The notes beneath the pieces were generated by a model that had not been told where the DNA came from, ran no database searches, and saw nothing but the letters and a program-made list of their open reading frames with translations. Both the position numbers and the translations under genes were made by a program. This document shows, one piece after another, positions 48,357-60,448 of a stretch of 64,000 nt of DNA. The first letter of the stretch is position 1; the number at the start of each line of letters is the position of its first letter. Source of the DNA: Protea cynaroides (Eukaryota; Streptophyta; Magnoliopsida; Proteales; Proteaceae); contig CM053267.1 in the NCBI GenBank assembly GCA_028583415.1, positions 43,760,834-43,824,833 of the forward strand, written 5' to 3'.

Positions 48357-51300
48357 ATGGCGGAGAAAGGTGGAAAAGGATTTTCTCTGCCAAAAGAACG
48401 AAAGGTTTCATCGAAATCCAGTGGCAAGAAGGAAGGTTAGCTCTTACTTTTTGTTTATTCCCGCTCCCCTTTCGGCCCTATGAACTCTTCTGCTTTTTGG
48501 TTGACCTTGCAACATCATTTGAACTGAATCATCGAATGCGACGTCTAAAACCAGAAATTAGGGTGTTATTCAAACTAGAAGTGCATGTTTAGGGTTCTTC
48601 AGACGGGTTTAAATGGTTTTACAAAACTGTGGTGTTCAATGCAGATGGCGTTTCTTTTTATCTCCCACCCTCCATTTGGGTGGGTTATTTGGTCTGTAAC
48701 ACTCCTCATCTTGGTTGTCATGATGCATGCGGTCTTTACAAAGTTGGGAGAGCAGATGCGCCAAATAGAAATTGTAGTTAGTTAACTTCAGTAGAGTGAG
48801 AGAATATTTCATTGTATGGTTCTCTTGTTGTCTAGCATACTCTGTGATGTACAATGGGTTGGTAGCTTGAACTGTTTTAAATTGTAATCTCTACAATTAC
48901 AAACTACAAATCTGAGGTCCAGTTTGGTCTTACGGGATATGTTTCTTTTATGTATTCTTTGCTTTTGCATTTCCTTAATGTTGGACGCAATGGGTGATCT
49001 GGGCTAGGCTAAAGAATAGTAAGAAAACAGAAATAAATTGGAAGTATGTTGTAACAAAATAGTAGTAGTATGTTAGTATTTTCTTCTCTCCCTCCACTGG
49101 CACCTGTTTAATAATGATGGAAACAAATAGTTACAACCTAGTAGAACTCTAGAAAATAATTATAATGAAACTCTAATAACTCAGATGACAGTAGGACACC
49201 TCATGATAAGACTAAATACAATAGGACTGAATCAACATCACATAGTGTATATCGACTCCACTATCTCAATACTCCCTTGAAGTTGGATCATGCATTAGCT
49301 TAGAATATACATATGGCAGTATAGTTGCGAACCAAGTAGTAGTAGTAGTTGCTTGAGATCAAATAACTCATCAAGTAACGAGGATCCAAACAACAATAGA
49401 TTGTTGTAGATCAGACAACATAAGGTTGCTGTGAACCACAAGAACTGCATCAAGTGCAAGGTTGCATCACTTGCTATCAGTAGTAGGCTCCAACACAAGC
49501 GGTTGTATCACGTGCGAATTGCAATTCTAGTAGGCTTCAACACAAGCAAAGATGTAAGATGGGTAGTAGACTCCAACATGAATGGTTGCGTCACTTGCAA
49601 CGGTAGTAGGCTCCAACACGAGCATAGGAAACAAACATAAACTCCATCATGAGCAAATAGGTAAGCTGCATCACAAGCAAACAGGCTGGAGGCGGTGTAG
49701 TAGGCGGGTAGTAGATTCCATCATGAGCAAAGGTAGTAGGTTGCATCAAGTGCAATGGTAGTAGTAGGCTCTCTTCAATGAGCAAACACGAACTTGAGTA
49801 GAAATATATACCTTATTCCCTTTATGTGGAACATTGCATGTGGACACATTACGGAAGAAGACTTCAAACAATGAGGGATGATATCCCAAGTAGTAGAATA
49901 ACCAGGATTATATGATCCACCAAACCAGAACATGTCCATAGCAAAAAATACTGACTCGCTTCGCACTTGAACCGCTCCGATGACATTTTGTGGCACCCGA
50001 ATGGGAAGAAAATTTGAGGTATGTGATGGAAGCGGAGGGTTTGGAATTAGAATATGAAATCCAATAGTAGCAACAAACCTAACACTTAGGTGAAGCCCAA
50101 ACAATAGGATAATGCATGTAACAATGTTATGAGCAAGATATCCAAATTTCAAAATAATCTAGTGGAAGGATTAAGAGATATGAACAGGTCTTTGTGGCAC
50201 TAGTGTAACAAAATAGAAAAATGATAGAAGATGGAAAGAGTCGATGTGTAAAAGAAGAGAGAGTGTGTGATGCAGAATCAGCCCAACCTATAGTGGGTCA
50301 TTGGAGTGGGGGCCAGACAGCTTGCAGCCCATTACATCCTCTCGATATCAAATATAGTCGCAAGATCTCGCAAGATCAAATCAAGATCAAGTTGCAAGAT
50401 CTCGTAAGATCAAATGAAGATCAAGAACTGATTTGGTCAAACTGTTCAGATTTGCTAGTCAAGCTATCCCAAGTCAATCCCAATTTTAGTAGATTATCAT
50501 ACCAAGTTTAGTAGATTTTAATAGGATATTTCATTTCCATTATTATTTACATTCCTAGTTGATTAGGCTTACCTTTGTTAGGACCTTATTTCAATTTCTA
50601 TTTAAATCATGTAAAGGTATAAGCCAAGGACAGTTTAGATTTGAATTAATGAGGATTGGAGTGAGAGACTCTTGAGGTGGGAGACCTCCGGCAATGAGAA
50701 GTTGCCTAGGCCTTGAGGTGAGAGGCCTCAGGTCATACTACCCTATTCCATCCTTCACATCCTTTCATTGATTCTTTTCCTTTTCTTGTTATATCAAAAA
50801 ATATCAAAAAAAAAAAAAAAAAAAAAAGAGTTATTGTTTACGGGCTATTGTTTGTCGATCCTGTTGTGTGCCAATAACTAATTAGTCTAAACAATAAATA
50901 GAAAATAACAATAGAGTCCAAACAGGAAACAATCTAACTAGAGTTATAGACAAGATAGGACTTGAAGTCCTAATCCAACTCAACAACAAGGGTCCTCTCC
51001 AACTATATATCAACTCCAAGTAAGTCCTCTACGATGAGGATAGTATCCGACTGTAGCAGTCCCACACGATGAGTAATCTACTAGTCCCACACGATAAAGA
51101 CAGTGTGTAAGTCCTTACCATGTGGATTGTAGTATAGTCCTATCGTGTGTAGTATAGTGTAGCTTAACACCTCTCCTCAAGCTGGAGTACAGGAGAATGT
51201 AAGAGCTTTAGCTTGATACAATGTAGTAACGGAAGTAGCAGCAACAGAAAGAGCTTCAACTTGAAATAATATATTAATAGAAGCAGCAATAGTAGTAGTA

Positions 51301-54300
51301 AAACAACAGAGTATAAGTTACTGTGAACCAAGTAGCAACAGTAGCACAATATAGGTCACTACGAACCAAATAGTTGTAGTAGGAGCAGTAATAATGGTGG
51401 CTTTAACACGAACAAAAGTAGTAGGTTGCATCTCATGCAACAAGTAGGTAGGCTGTAGGTAGTAGAGGTTGTGTCACGTGCAACTGTAGTAGGCTGCAGA
51501 TAGTAGAGGTTGCATCACATGCAACTGTAGTAGGCTACAAGTAGTAGAGGTTGCATCACGTGCAATTATAGTAGGCTTCCAACACGAACATTTAGTAGGT
51601 TGCATACGTGCAACAGTACTAGGCATCATATGATTGTAGCAATAAGTAGCATCTCGAAGTATGAACAGCACAAAAAAATCCCGTATATAGAAGCTGCCGC
51701 AAATAAAAATCAAATTTGAAGTTGATTCGAAGGGGATTAAGAGATATGAACAAGTCCTTGCAACATTAGGACTTTGGAAGATAGGCAAGTTTTTTTTTTC
51801 CTTGTATTAAAGTCAAAAGTCAAAATCCAACCAACTGTTGTCAACTAGAATTGGTATTCACGTAAACGTCAATGACTCAAGCGGAATATCAAAATATGAT
51901 TTCAACCTAACGGTGCATATGATAGATATCAAGAAGTCCTTAAAATGATAGAATTCTTTAAAATAGAAAACAGTACATTAGTGTATGATCCACAATGGTT
52001 GGATGTTAAACTAGGAGAGTTTCCTTGTTGAACTTGGAAAACTTATCAAGTCAAATCGATTGCAGAATTTAATGAACAAAGCAACTCATTAATGCAATTC
52101 GACAATCACATGAAATATTGTACCTTTATGGATGTAATAAAACTGAAATCGAATTCCATGGAAGAATGGAAAACCGAGAGTTATTGTAGATCTGGTTTGG
52201 GCTTGATATGGAATACGTAAGGGACTTTGGTAGGAAATAATAGCAATTGATTGCTACGCAAGGAATTAAAACCAGAATTGAATGTGAAACCAATAGGCAA
52301 TAAAATCCCAGTCAGAATTTAATGATAGTAATTGATATCGAGACTTAATGTCATGCAGAACCAGAAATTGAAAGCAATTAATGACTAGGATTTAGAACCA
52401 AAACTGAAATCGATAATGGTGGAACTTTGAATTGAATCCATATCTGATTAAAGAAAAATTAAACCAATACCAGATCTGAATTTGAAAGCTTGAAACAGGA
52501 ACATTTACTTGATTAATGGAAGGAAAAAAAAAGAAAAAGAGATCAGATGCAGCAATGGTGGCTATGGTGGCTGCATACCAGAATGGAGACTTCTGAACGG
52601 CTCTCAAAACGGCACCCGCTCTGATACCATGTAACAAAATAGAAAAATAATTGAAGATGGAGAGAGTCGATGTGTAAAAGAAGAGAGAGTGTGTATGCTC
52701 CTCTCCTTGTGCTACTTGTATATGTAAATAAAGAGTCCAAGGTTACAAAGGATTCTAATCTGTAGCTACCGCCACTAGCCTACTGCAAACCAATAACTAA
52801 TTAGTCCAAACAGTAAATAGAAAATAACAATAGAGTCCAAATAGGAAACAATCTAACGAGAGTTATAGACTAGATAAGACTTGAAGTCCTATTCCAACTT
52901 AGCAACAAGGTTCCTCTCCAACTATATATCAGCTCCAAGTAAGTCCTCCACGATGAGGACAATATCCGACTGTAGCAGTCGTGTAGGATCGTGTGTATGT
53001 CCTTACTGTGTGGACTGTAGTACAGTCCTATCGTGTGTAGTATAGTGTAGCTTAACAACTAGGATTATGGGAGATGGGCAAGTATATTTTTGACAGAATT
53101 CAAAAGTCAAAAATATACTTGAGCAAGATGAAGCTGCTACAAGGACCTGTTTATCTTCCAAGTATATTTTTGACAATTGCTTCTTCCGTTACTACATTGT
53201 TTCAAGTTGAAGCTCTCACATTCCCCTATACTCCAGTTTTGGGGGGGGGGGTGGATATTAACCTAGTAAAATTGAAACTGTACACTGCTTCGACTTACTC
53301 AAAGTAGTTAGTGTTAGTTTCTAGGACTTGGATTCATATTAGTATATGGACTCCTAATTAGTTCATTTGTTTGCTTTATTAGTTTCCTTTACCAATTAGG
53401 CTTGTTAGTTTCCTTTTCCTATTTTTAGTTTGCTTTGCTTTAGTTTGTGACGAGGACTCTGATTTGTAAAGTCTTAGATCTCATCTAATAGTTGTTTTAT
53501 ATTTTCAATAAATACAAACTACAATGAGAGGAGCAAGACACATCGACTTTCTGCATCTTCTCTTATTTTTCTATTTTGTTACTATAGGAATTGAAATCAG
53601 ATTCCAAAGTTCAAGTCCAGAAAATTCAGAATCTAAGAAGTAGACTTTACGTAGGATTCTCAGGAATTGAAGGCAGGATATTAATGAATTAATAGCAAGT
53701 ATGCAGAGTACAAAATCCAAAACATTATTCTTAAACCAAATTTGATGTGATGCTGATAGGTAATAAAATCACATCAGAAACTGAAGGGCAGAAATTTAAT
53801 AACAGTATAACCAAATTTGCAATTAAAACATAGTAATTTAATGATAAGCAATAGATAATTAAACCAGAAACCAGTTTTTGATTGCAGTAGCCTAGAAACC
53901 AGAAATCAGATGCGATTGCAGTAACATAAACCAGATTGATGACTGGTTAATGAAGCCATCAATGATAACAAATTATAGCCTATTAGATTCAATAATATGA
54001 ACCAGGAAGATGACAGATTCGATGTCCAGATTCATCAAACACCTGATACTAAAACACAAGCAGGATTTGAAGCAGGCATTAATGGAGGAAAGTAGTATGC
54101 CAGAACCAGATTCAGATATTACAATCACAGAAAATCAATGGCAGAAGTAGTTAATTCATCTCAATGAAGGCTTATATTCAGCCATTGAATAAGAGACAGC
54201 AGCAGCAATACTGCAATAGCAAAGGAACAACAACAGATCAGTTTCTTGTGGTAGGAAAAAGTAATATCAACTAAACAGCAGATCAGCAGTGCAGGAGGCT

Positions 54301-54714
54301 AGCAGTAGTAGATCAGTAGCACAGACAGTGGATCAGATCGGCAGAAAAATAATAGTTCAGATCAGGTACTAGCAGCAGATTAGGTGCTTGCAGGCTGCAA
54401 CAGATCAGATCGATGGCAGATCTAATGCCCCCAGCCCAAGTGTGTCAGCGTTAAGGGTGTCACGGTGAAAAATGAAGGGAAAATCCCAAGATCTAATGGG
54501 TTCGACGAATAAAACTTGCTTGGCGTTTTTTTCCGTTTCCAAATCATTAAATGCTTAATGGCGGAAGCGTACTTAACATATATCGGACTTACATTAACTA
54601 CTAAGGTCATAATCTACAATCATTCATTATCTCTAGTTTTAAAGGTTATCTTACATAAAACATTACATCATCTGTTCTTTTTGACATTACATATATCATT
54701 GGTTTAGATACAAC

Positions 54715-54746
<32 letters not shown>

Positions 54747-57700
54747 AACCTTATCCCAACTAAATGGGGTCGGCTGCATGGATTCTTGTCTTCCAATCAA
54801 CTCTGGTTCAGATACATGATTACAAATTTATCTTTACTCAAAAACTATCTAGGAGTCCCTGAAGACTCAGATCATCTCTGCTCCACTGGAGCTGGTGCAT
54901 CTGGGCTAGCTGAAACCTCCGGTGCTATTTCTTCTTCTTCTATGTCGTAAAAAAAATGGAGTTATGAGTTCACAGCTCAGTGGAAGAACATACCCTTCCA
55001 CAAGTGCATTGAACATCACAAATCAACAACAACAAATCCTTATCCCAACTAATTGGGGTCATGTCCCTCAATCAGCTTTGTTCGATGTCATACTTGAAAC
55101 AAGGCCTAAGTTATGCATGTCTTTCTTCACCTCCTCCCCTTGGGTCATCTTAGGTCTGCCCCTAGTTCTTTTAGATCCTTCAATCTGAATCAAATCAATC
55201 CTCCGTACAGGAACATCTAATGGCCTCCGTGGAACATGGTCATACTATCTCAAACGGTTTTTTTTGTAGTTTATTATGTATCGACGCTACTCCGAAATCA
55301 ACTCTAATACGCTCATTTCTTACCTTATCCTTCCTAGTTTTACTACATATCCATCTCAACATCCTCATCTTAGCTATACTAAGTTTATTTATATGATACT
55401 TCTTAATTGCCCAACATTCAGCACCATACATCATAGCTGGCTGAATAACTGTCCTATAAAATTTTCCTTTAAGTTTTAAAGGAATACGCCGATCACACAG
55501 CACTCCAGACGACCTCTCCACTTCATTCATCTTATTTTAATCCTCTGTGGAACATCATTCTCTATATCTCCTTCTTTATCTGTGATTGAACCTAGATACT
55601 TAAATGATTACTTTGTTTTATCTCTCTCTCAAGCATATTCACCACCTCGTTATCCGTCCTTATGTGACTAAAGTTACACACCATATATTCCGTCTTTGTT
55701 CTATTTATCCTAAAACCCTTTGGTTCCAATGTTGAGCTCCATAGTTCCAACCTCACGTTAATCTCTGCTTTTGTCTTATCCACCAAAACAATGTCATCGG
55801 CAAAAGGTTGGTTTGGTTTTGGGTTTGGGTTTGGACCGGTTCAGGTTTGGCTTGAGTAGCCACATCGGCTCGTATCGGTCCATCCATGAGCACACTATTG
55901 CATCAGTCACTTTGCCCCTATCCCCGCCTCTTTTTTGGCTGGGCATCCTTTCTGGTTATTTAACCACATTGTGAAGTTAAGTGTTTAGTATGGTATTATT
56001 TTTATCTTGCGTAGAGTGTTTGGCATCTGATAGGTAAATTAACAGTCATGGACAGATTGTAGTCACCTTAGGCATTTTGTCAAAGTGGTTGGTCGTTTTG
56101 GAATTTCACTGTGCAATTTGGTGACTATGGGGCGAAAGAAACAGCAAGTGTTTTTCTAAGTTAAGTGGGTTGCTTTCTGGAAGTTGAAATGGATAATAAA
56201 GGCCTATTTTTCTTTTGGCGTTCTGTCTTGAAAGACTTTTGAAAGATCATATACAGCATACACCATATTCACCGACAAATGGAATAGGATGACACCATAT
56301 TCACCGACACATGGAATAGGATGATTTATGGCGTCTACTTTCGTTGTATGGTAGTTCATAATCTTTATATACATGGCATAATGTAAATCTGTCTAAATCT
56401 GTCTACTGGTAGTTATACAACTTTCAAAAATTTTTTTTAAAACTCAATGAGATCATATCCTCACAGAAAATAGATATTACATTTTCTATGTGGTGTTTGT
56501 TTTGCTGGGTGCTATCACATGTGTTTCTCTTCTAAATGAGCCAATTTCTCTGAAACTTATTGAGAAGAAACCTAGTTTCTTATGGGGTGTTTCTACATAG
56601 GTCTTCCTTGTGTAAGGCCTAGAAGTGTTCAAGAAGTCTGGAAAGACTACTAATGATTGGTCTTCTCAGTTTTTTCCTTTAAAAATTATGAAATGAAAAG
56701 GAAAAAAAAATTAAAAAATTACTCTCCTTGCTATTTGACATGGAATTGAACTATCATAATTTTTTCCCCTTCAAATTTTCCTGAACTTATGCATAGCTAC
56801 ACAGAAAGGGAAGGATGGCTCATCAAAGAGGGGAAGGAAGAAGAAGGTTGTTCACTTTGATAATTCAGATTCTGAAGGTTTGCACTGCTTTTGACCTTGC
56901 TCATTCTATCCCCCTATTTTCTCTATTTTATCCCATTGCGTGGATTGTTTTAGTTTCTTATAATATTTTATTCTAAAATTTGGTGGTTTTGGGTGGGGCT
57001 GGGGTTTCTTCTTTAAAAAAAACTTTCCTCTAATTATTTGGAAGGGTTGGCTTATTTTTATTTTATTGCTCTGACATGGTTCTATGGATACTTTTAGATT
57101 TGCCAACACAAAGGATAAGCAGTTCATCAAAATCAGGTGGTAAAGTTTTGTTTGAGAGCCCTGTTGCTAAAGGTATGAATTATACCTTGTGTTCAGATTG
57201 TCATCTTAATGAGTTTCTTCTTTGTGCAAAACCTTGATAGTATTTTCTTTGCCTTTTCTGTCACATGCTTTGAATTGTCATATTAATACTTAATAGGTCC
57301 TCCAGCCATATAGGTTTGATTGTATTGAAACCATTGATAATCTATCTCTTGCACAATGTTTGATTTTCAAGGAGATAGCAGCAAAGGAGGGAAAAGCGAT
57401 AAGACAGGAAAAACCGGTGGCAAGGGCAGTGTGCCAAAGGAGCCAACTGTTCTAGAGTTGAAAGTTGAAGAAGGTTTGGACTCAATTTGTCTAAGCACCC
57501 TTCCACATCCTAATTCCTATGTTCTTAAACTGTTTTGAAGAATTTCAAAATAGCTTTATATAATTATTTTTATGTTATTCTGTTCTATTCTGTTTGCCAC
57601 TTCTCGTTTTTCCCCTGATAACTTAAACTTAATTATAGATGCAGGATAAAACCCTTTGCTTATAAGCTATAAGCTATTTAAAAATGTTCCACTCTTTATA

Positions 57701-60448
57701 ATGTATAATTCAGTGTATTTTGTCATCTGTGATTTTTTTGCACTAAGTGTTCGATGTAAGTTCGAAAATGTGTCCATTTCTTTCTTGCCAAATAACCAAG
57801 AGATAGCTGGAGGGACAAGTAGCAATATTTAAGGGCTTGCTTTGTCGATAGTGACTCAATTACTTGTCAACATTGTGTTCACCAAGATGATAAACCCCTT
57901 TGTTGAAGACTGCTGTGACCCATTTGGAAAACCTTGCCAATCCACCCATTGACAGAAATCTTGGCCTAATGGAGCTCCTCCAGGTTAATTGGTCTTGAAT
58001 TAATTCCCAACAGATCTTGACAAATTGACCGAGTTTCTGCCCAGCCTGCCACTTTGACCCACTCAATCTCATCCCATTAAATTGATGAACCGTTACTCGG
58101 GCTTGGTCTGTTAGCTTGATCATTATATGGGTTGGCCTTGGGCACTATGTTTTTATTCCAGTATGGACATCCCTTAACCCACCCAGCGTGCCTGATGGTC
58201 ACCCTGAGTCCAGACCCATCCAGACCTGCCTCATGTCATATTGAAATGCCTAAAAAACTAAGCTTAAATATTGTCTGTTCTCTTACTGTTTATATTTTGT
58301 TTTTTTAACCAGCAACCAAAACCTACCCAATTATGCTTGGGCTTGCCTCCCCCTCCCCAATTAATAAATGGTCGGGTTTCGATTTGGAATATAACTCACC
58401 TAGTTCAACATATCCCAACCTGCCATGCTGCCAGCCCTAACCATATCCCCTCTTCCCTTATGGGACTTTACCTTGAGCTGCCATCCACTTGCAATTCGTG
58501 AAGAACAAAGAAACAGCCTCTATTTTTCTTCTTTTCAAACCGTTAGACTACTCCAGCTTTATGTTTTCTTTTGAATACTCCAGTCTTGATCATTTTGATG
58601 GTTTCAGAGGCCTCATCTACCTACTCAGTGCATTTCGCATTGGAGTTGTTCTTTACTCTCGTAATACAAAAGAAGGGATTGTTAACATCTGAAATTCCTC
58701 CAAGTTGAAGTCTTTGCTTCAATTACTTCTGCATTTCCTTCTATCTCATCCCAAAGGATGGCCAAGTCAGTTTTTGTTGCAGCCATCAACTGCCAAGCAC
58801 CTTTTCACTCCAAAGTCTACAGTAGATTGAATAAGTGCCTTTGGTGATGTGAAAATTTGTAATATATTTAACTGATATATTGGTTAGGATGTTCAGATGG
58901 AAGAGTGGAGCACCCATAGGTGATAAGACAAGGGAAGTTTACTGAGTAGATTGTGACTTTTATCTTAAAAGTTGTGGTTCTCTTGTTGCCACAAAATAAG
59001 TACTATTCATTATTGAGTACGTTCTGTCCTTTATATTCTGAACTGCTGCCTATGGAGTTTAAATTAGTATTAAGTACGCATGAAATAAGTTTTGAGCATG
59101 AGATCAATTATAAAGAGACTGGGAAAACATGAAAATGTCATTGTGTATCACTCTCTGACCTAGCGGGTATGCGGGGATCTTGTGCAAAATGAATTAGATG
59201 GTAAAGGTACTGCTTGTTAGAAGGAGGTGAAGTATTTGATTACTGCATCTTTGCATAAACCCCTCCCCCTTGCTGCCCTGCAGATACCATACTAATTACC
59301 ACATTCTGTAGCTAATTCCGTAAATGTTTATTTTACTTGCCGTAGGTAGTTGCACAGTTATATATTTATATCACTTTTTTTTTTAATGGGTCCATTCCAG
59401 AGCTTCCAAAGGATGCAAAGTGCCTAATGGATTGTGAGGCAGCAGCCCTTTTACAAGGGATCCAGGATCAACAAGCCATTCTGTCTGAGGACCCAACTTT
59501 TAAAATGCCAGGGTGGGGAATCAGTTTAAAGCTTAATTTCCTTTGCATCTCAAGTTTCTTTGATACGACTGGCTGTATTGTCTGCTTATCTTTATTGGAG
59601 TAACTAATTTTGCTAACCCATTTATGACTAAATTTCTGATGAAATGTTTTGCTCTTCAGATCATTTGACAAAGGGGTGCTGTATGCCAAAGCTAGTAACC
59701 ATTATATGAATCATCAGGCTGTGAGACGAGTCTTACAGTATCCTTTCTGATGTTTGGAGCATATAGATTGCATAGTTTATACTCTGTATGCTTAATTTGG
59801 CACCTTTCTCATGGATAAACTACTTTTGAAACATTAACTCATATTTTAGGACACTCAAAAGACACAACATCTCTGATGGCGAGGTTTGGAGCTCAACACC
59901 AAAGCTTTTTAATTTTTTGGTAGATGGATTAATAAAGATGCTTTTATTCTTTAATATCACGTGATCAATAAATATTTCATTTCTGCTGACTGCAGATATG
60001 CATGATCGCTAACATTTGCCCTGAAACAGTTGATGAGGTGTTTGCTCTTGTCCCATCTTTGAAGGTAATGTTGTTTCCGGTTTTTGACTGATCTGATTCT
60101 TGACAATGTTTAGCATTCCTTGATTAGATCCTATATTCTCAGCAATCTGATATGCTTCCAACTCTATAAATTCTATCATTTTAGAACTCTTTTTTTTTTT
60201 TTTTTTTTAAGTACGTTTCTTTTTTGGTGGCCATCTCCACCCAACTTTTCTAAGATTTGATCATTAACACACATCCTTGCAGTATTACATTTGTTGGGTG
60301 TGTTGGTTACATGTCTCCTCTCTCTCTAGCATCTAATTTTGTACATGGTTGCACTTTGCCTTCCTCTCCACAGGACAACAGGTACAAGATTGAGGAGCCA
60401 ATCAGAGAAGTATTATTCGAGTTAGTTAAGTTTAAAAAGTTAGATTAA
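48357..60448 (+). CDS. NRPD4: RNA polymerase IV/V subunit 4 (NRPD4/NRPE4-like), 9 exons
   Basis: This subunit, related to Pol II RPB4, pairs with subunit 7 in Pol IV and Pol V, which act in RNA-directed DNA methylation in the nucleus. Exons: 48357-48435, 56797-56877, 57098-57172, 57372-57473, 59401-59512, 59660-59737, 59850-59883, 59996-60064, 60374-60448. They give 234 residues, near the ~205 I recall for Arabidopsis. The start MAEKGGKGF matches the family. The basic, low-complexity N terminus (KRGRKKKVVHFDNSDSEG) is typical. The RPB4-like domain spans LPKDAKCLMDCEAAALLQGI, YAKASNHYMNHQAVRRVL, HNISDGEICMIANICPETVDE and the ending ELVKFKKLD. The exon 2 acceptor was set at GCATAG|CTACACAG because the nearer ACACAG would break phase; a missed small exon in the 8.36-kb intron 1 remains possible. 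That intron is full of mobile elements. A Pol II RPB4 identity is less likely. Confidence 0.9.
50267..50870. mobile_element. Unrelated ~600-bp insert in the left LTR of the inner element
   Basis: After GAGAGAGTGTG, shared by both LTRs, the left copy continues with TGATGCAGAATCAGCCCAAC instead of the TATGCTCC sequence of the right copy. It returns to shared sequence at CCAATAACTAATTAG. The insert contains GGTGGGAGACCTCCGGC, GAGGTGAGAGGCCTCAGG and a long A-run at 50806-50827. About 100 bp of LTR sequence is missing at the same place. Its own termini are unclear. Confidence 0.55.
51420..51605. repeat. Short tandem repeats in the LTR element interior
   Basis: Three to four diverged ~47-bp units contain GTAGTAGGCT, TAGTAGAGGTTG and ATCACGTGCAA. 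Related units occur at 49450-49770 in the outer element. Confidence 0.7.
54712..54830 (-). mobile_element. 5'-truncated RTE-type LINE tail with (CAA)n
   Basis: A CAA repeat (54712-54746, i.e. TTG repeat at the element's 3' end) is followed by CCTTATCCCAACTAAATGGG and GTCGGCTGCATGGATTCTTG. A TTG-repeat tail and a GGGATAAGG 3' end are typical of plant RTE LINEs. Confidence 0.7.
55020..55800 (-). pseudogene. RTE-type LINE reverse-transcriptase C-terminal fragment
   Basis: Minus-strand frames read VDKTKAEINVRLELWSSTLE, then TKTEYMVCNFSHIRTDNEVV, then SSGVLCDRRIPLKLKGKFYR and MYGAECWAIKKYHINKLSIA, the familiar end of plant RTE-like reverse transcriptases. These come from 55786-55592 and 55530-55240 in different frames. 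A 3' end CCCCAATTAGTTGGGATAAG with TTGTTGTTG lies at 55020-55060. Several frameshifts and a missing domain show that it is dead. Confidence 0.85.
57474..59400 (+). other. Intron 4 of the NRPD4/E4-like gene
   Basis: 1.9 kb. No coding potential on either strand and no recognised element; it has a few T-runs and ordinary AT-rich intron sequence. Confidence 0.5.

Larger units (their letters stand above)
50204..53057 (-). mobile_element. Non-autonomous LTR retrotransposon with PBS and TSD (inner element)
   Basis: In minus orientation the 5' LTR is 53057-52630 (428 bp) and the 3' LTR is 51169-50204 (966 bp because of an insert). The LTRs start TGTTAAGCTACACTATACTA and end TTTTGTTACA. Directly next to the 5' LTR, 52629-52618 reads TGGTATCAGAGC, the standard plant primer-binding site for initiator tRNA-Met. 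A polypurine tract CTTGAGGAGAGG precedes the 3' LTR. A perfect 5-bp target duplication ACTAG flanks it (50199-50203 and 53058-53062). The ~1.45-kb interior has no gag or pol, only short repeats. By eye the LTRs differ at roughly a dozen of 190 aligned bases. Confidence 0.9.
49048..54440 (-). mobile_element. Older, interrupted LTR retrotransposon (outer element of a nest)
   Basis: A diverged LTR-like block at ~49048-49271 starts TGTAACAAAATAG and is followed by CTCCCTTGAAGTTGG, a reverse polypurine tract. Internal-type sequence (GTAGTAGGCTCCAACAC repeats) runs to 50203 and resumes at 53058-53063. Across the younger insertion, TTAAGAGATATGAACAGG...ACTAG and ACTAGGATTATGGGAGAT join into a sequence that aligns with 51735-51787 of the inner element. 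A further piece in opposite orientation (about 53180-53586) carries the same internal end and LTR end. The right LTR could not be defined, so the end coordinate is approximate. Confidence 0.55.
48436..56796 (+). other. Intron 1 of the NRPD4/E4-like gene, 8.4 kb, mostly mobile elements
   Basis: Bounded by GAAG|GTTAGC and a CATAG acceptor. About 49048-54440 is a nested pair of LTR elements and 54712-55800 is LINE debris. About 600 bp at the left and 1 kb at the right look unique. It is by far the largest intron of the gene; the others are 0.1-1.9 kb. Confidence 0.75.
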
